From the NCBI GenBank assembly GCA_017469115.1, contig JAFUGY010000093.1, positions 24,349 to 88,348 on the forward strand: a DNA stretch of 64,000 nucleotides. The letters are read 5' to 3'. The notes beneath the pieces are model-generated. The model was not told the DNA's origin. It did not search any database and saw nothing but the letters and a program-made list of their open reading frames with translations. This stretch comes from Oscillospiraceae bacterium. Lineage in GTDB: Bacteria > Bacillota > Clostridia > Oscillospirales > Oscillospiraceae. How positions within the stretch are numbered: the first letter of the stretch is position 1; the number at the start of each line of letters is the position of its first letter. A program made the position numbers and the translations under genes. Positions 62,294 through 64,000 of this stretch are shown here, in pieces.

Positions 62294-63184
62294 ATGACAA
62301 ACGATTATATTCTCAGCAGCGAAATGACTGCCGATCTGACCAAAGAGCACTATGAAAAGCGGAATGTTCCGGTCATCCCGTTTCATTTTTTTCTGAACGA
62401 ACAGGAATATCTGGAAGACTTTGGAGTAACTGTGCCCTTTGAGGCATTTTACAAAAAAATAGCGGACGGTGCCATGACGCGCACCTCCCAGCCGAATATT
62501 TCGGAGTATGTGGCCTTCTTCACCCCGTATCTCGAGCAGGGAAAGGACGTTGTCCATCTCTGCCTCTCCTCCGGCATTTCGGGGGCTTATAACTCGGCAA
62601 AAAATGCTGCTGAAATCCTTGCCGGCAGATTTCCCGAGAGAAAACTCTATATCATAGACTCTCTTGCTGCCTCCGCCGGCCAGGGGCTCCTGGTAGACTG
62701 GGCAGCGGATCAACGCGATGCCGGCCTCAGCGCCGCTGAGCTGGCAGCCTGGGTGGAAGCAAACAAGCTGAAGGTGCAGCACTGGTTTTTCACTACTGAC
62801 CTGACCACCTTCGTCCGCGGCGGAAGAGTTTCCAAAGCCGCAGGAGTCTTCGGCGGTCTGCTGGAGATCTGCCCTCTCCTGCATGTGGACCCGAAGGGCT
62901 GCCTCATCGCTATGGAGAAGGTGCGCACCAAAAAGCGCGTCATCCGTGAAACCGTGAAAAAGATGGAGCAGCTTGCAGCCAACGGTACCGACTACAACGG
63001 CAAGTGCTATATCTCCCAGTCCGCCTGCTACGGAGACGCTCGGGAAGTGGCCGACCTGATTGAAAGCACCTTCCCGAACCTGAAAGGGAAGGTCGAGATC
63101 TCCTGGATCGGCAACCTTATCGGCTCACACACCGGGCCGGGCACCGTTGCCCTCTTCTTCTGCAGCTCGGAGAGCCGCAAATAA
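62294..63184 (+). CDS. DegV-family fatty-acid-binding protein
   Basis: 296 residues: MTNDYILSSEMTADLTKE (start of the DegV fold), DGAMTRTSQPNISEY with the ligand-contact TSQP motif, HLCLSSGISGAYNSA and RGGRVSKAAG. DegV/FakB proteins bind fatty acids and, in Firmicutes, present them to the FakA kinase. No fakA is adjacent. GGAGG lies before the ATG. Confidence 0.92.
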   Translation: MTNDYILSSEMTADLTKEHYEKRNVPVIPFHFFLNEQEYLEDFGVTVPFEAFYKKIADGAMTRTSQPNISEYVAFFTPYLEQGKDVVHLCLSSGISGAYNSAKNAAEILAGRFPERKLYIIDSLAASAGQGLLVDWAADQRDAGLSAAELAAWVEANKLKVQHWFFTTDLTTFVRGGRVSKAAGVFGGLLEICPLLHVDPKGCLIAMEKVRTKKRVIRETVKKMEQLAANGTDYNGKCYISQSACYGDAREVADLIESTFPNLKGKVEISWIGNLIGSHTGPGTVALFFCSSESRK

Positions 63185-63196
63185 ATAAGACAGCAA

Positions 63197-63240
63197 GACA
63201 GGGGTTCTCTGTCTCAATTAGAGAACCCCTGTCTTTTTTT
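63197..63240 (+). terminator. strong terminator between the DegV-family gene and the MATE gene
   Basis: Fourteen-pair perfect stem GACAGGGGTTCTCT / AGAGAACCCCTGTC, nine-base loop, seven T. It ends only 15 bases before the MATE start codon. Confidence 0.9.
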
Positions 63241-63254
63241 CGGAAGGAATGAAT

Positions 63255-64000
63255 ATGTTCCTGCATCATTCACTCAAGCAGCCCTCCACCGTGCGCCTGT
63301 CGGAAGGAGCCATCGGAGGAAGGATTATCCGCTTTGCCATTCCGCTTTTTGTCGGCAATCTGTTCCAACAGCTATACAGCACTGTGGATGCGCTGATCGT
63401 CGGCAATCTGCTGGGCAACACAGCTCTCGCGGCCGTGAGCTCGGTAGGATCCCTCGTGTTTATGCTGATCGGGTTTGTGGAAGGTGTTTTCATCGGGGCC
63501 GGGGTTGCGGTTTCGCGATATTTCGGAGCCGGCAACCGTCAGCGCCTTTCCGACACCGTCCATACCGATGTGGCGTTCGCCTTCCTGGCAGGGGCAGCTT
63601 TGACGCTGGTGGGCACGATTTTTTCGGATGATATTCTCCGATTGATGAGAACCCCGGAAGAGATCTTCCCACAGGCGGCGGTCTATCTGCGCATCTATTT
63701 TTCTGGGGCTATCGCCTCGGCTGTCTATAACTGCTGCCGCGGAATCATGCAGGCGGTGGGGGACAGCATGCATCCCCTTTATTATCTGGTCTTCTCTTCC
63801 GTGGTCAACACCATTTTGGACGTGGTTTTCATCGCAGTGTTTCACGGCAATGTGGGCAGCGCGGCGCTGGCCACGGTGATTTCCCAGGCCCTCAGCGCTA
63901 TGCTCTGCCTTACTAGGCTTCTGCATACCCGTGAGGAACACCGCCTCTCGCTCAGGAAGATCCGCATTGTGCCCGATGTTTTTCGGGAGGTTATCCGCTA
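63255..64000 (+). CDS. MATE family efflux transporter, 5' part (runs off the window)
   Basis: Open from the ATG at 63255 (GGAAGG seven bases before it; an ATG at 63249 is closer to that site) to the end of the window, about 248 codons. MATE marks: IRFAIPLFVGNLFQQLYSTVDALIVGN, GFVEGVFIGAGVAVSRYFGAGN, and NCCRGIMQAVGDSMHP. Such pumps export drugs or metabolites with Na+ or H+ antiport. Roughly half of the 450-residue protein is visible. The antisense frames over this region are shadows. Confidence 0.9.
   Translation, partial: MFLHHSLKQPSTVRLSEGAIGGRIIRFAIPLFVGNLFQQLYSTVDALIVGNLLGNTALAAVSSVGSLVFMLIGFVEGVFIGAGVAVSRYFGAGNRQRLSDTVHTDVAFAFLAGAALTLVGTIFSDDILRLMRTPEEIFPQAAVYLRIYFSGAIASAVYNCCRGIMQAVGDSMHPLYYLVFSSVVNTILDVVFIAVFHGNVGSAALATVISQALSAMLCLTRLLHTREEHRLSLRKIRIVPDVFREVIR

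Overview
The window is an unbroken stretch of bacterial chromosome, probably from an anaerobic Gram-positive Clostridia species (an Oscillospiraceae/Ruminococcaceae-like lineage is my guess). The evidence is the rimP-nusA-rnpM-ylxQ-infB-rbfA-nrnA-truB-ribF operon, ylxM-ffh-rpsP-khpA, the electron-bifurcating NfnAB pair, a split transketolase, strong AGGAGG-type ribosome binding sites, SigA-type promoters and frequent TTG/GTG starts. I recognised no rRNA, tRNA, CRISPR array, insertion sequence or prophage.

Layout. 1-611 is non-coding and holds a candidate structured small RNA (minus strand) and a terminator. 612-9489 is a minus-strand run of eight genes: ferredoxin/ASKHA activator, PMT-type glycosyltransferase, HAD phosphatase, SLOG protein, recG, apbE-type flavin transferase and an Fe-S aldo/keto reductase, with a promoter near 9571-9599. 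9734-16741 (plus) holds two secreted beta-helix proteins, a macro-domain/HTH protein, serine acetyltransferase and NfnAB. 16792-21795 is an envelope region: an NlpC/P60 lipoprotein, a membrane-anchored C-type-lectin-fold protein, an SxxK serine hydrolase with an acidic cytoplasmic tail, and a lipoprotein whose solute-binding domain looks circularly permuted. 21841-30547 is the translation/transcription operon led by an attenuator-like hairpin, ending in ribF and a WecG/TagA glycosyltransferase. 30570-36860 holds an exonuclease, the ffh operon, split transketolase and galM. 36901-38628 is an open chimera of a C39-like peptidase fragment and a truncated NhaC antiporter.

38772-44810 (mostly minus) holds a degenerate histidine-phosphatase-like protein, a D-psicose 3-epimerase, NadE whose glutaminase domain has lost its active site, GlyRS and a putative metal transporter. 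44955-49956 holds an M3 peptidase, TldD, TldE and a membrane protein. 50017-57875 is a complete peptide-type ABC transporter operon; its binding-protein gene carries an in-frame TAA and its second permease has about 360 extra residues outside the membrane. 58010-64000 holds greA, murI, a DUF1934 protein, argS, a membrane-anchored XRE regulator, a DegV protein and the start of a MATE efflux pump that runs off the end.

Most of the window is housekeeping. The unusual parts are the permuted binding lipoprotein and its lectin/hydrolase neighbours, the ABC operon with its enlarged permease, the degenerate NadE and phosphatase enzymes, the peptidase-antiporter chimera and the structured RNA at the left edge.
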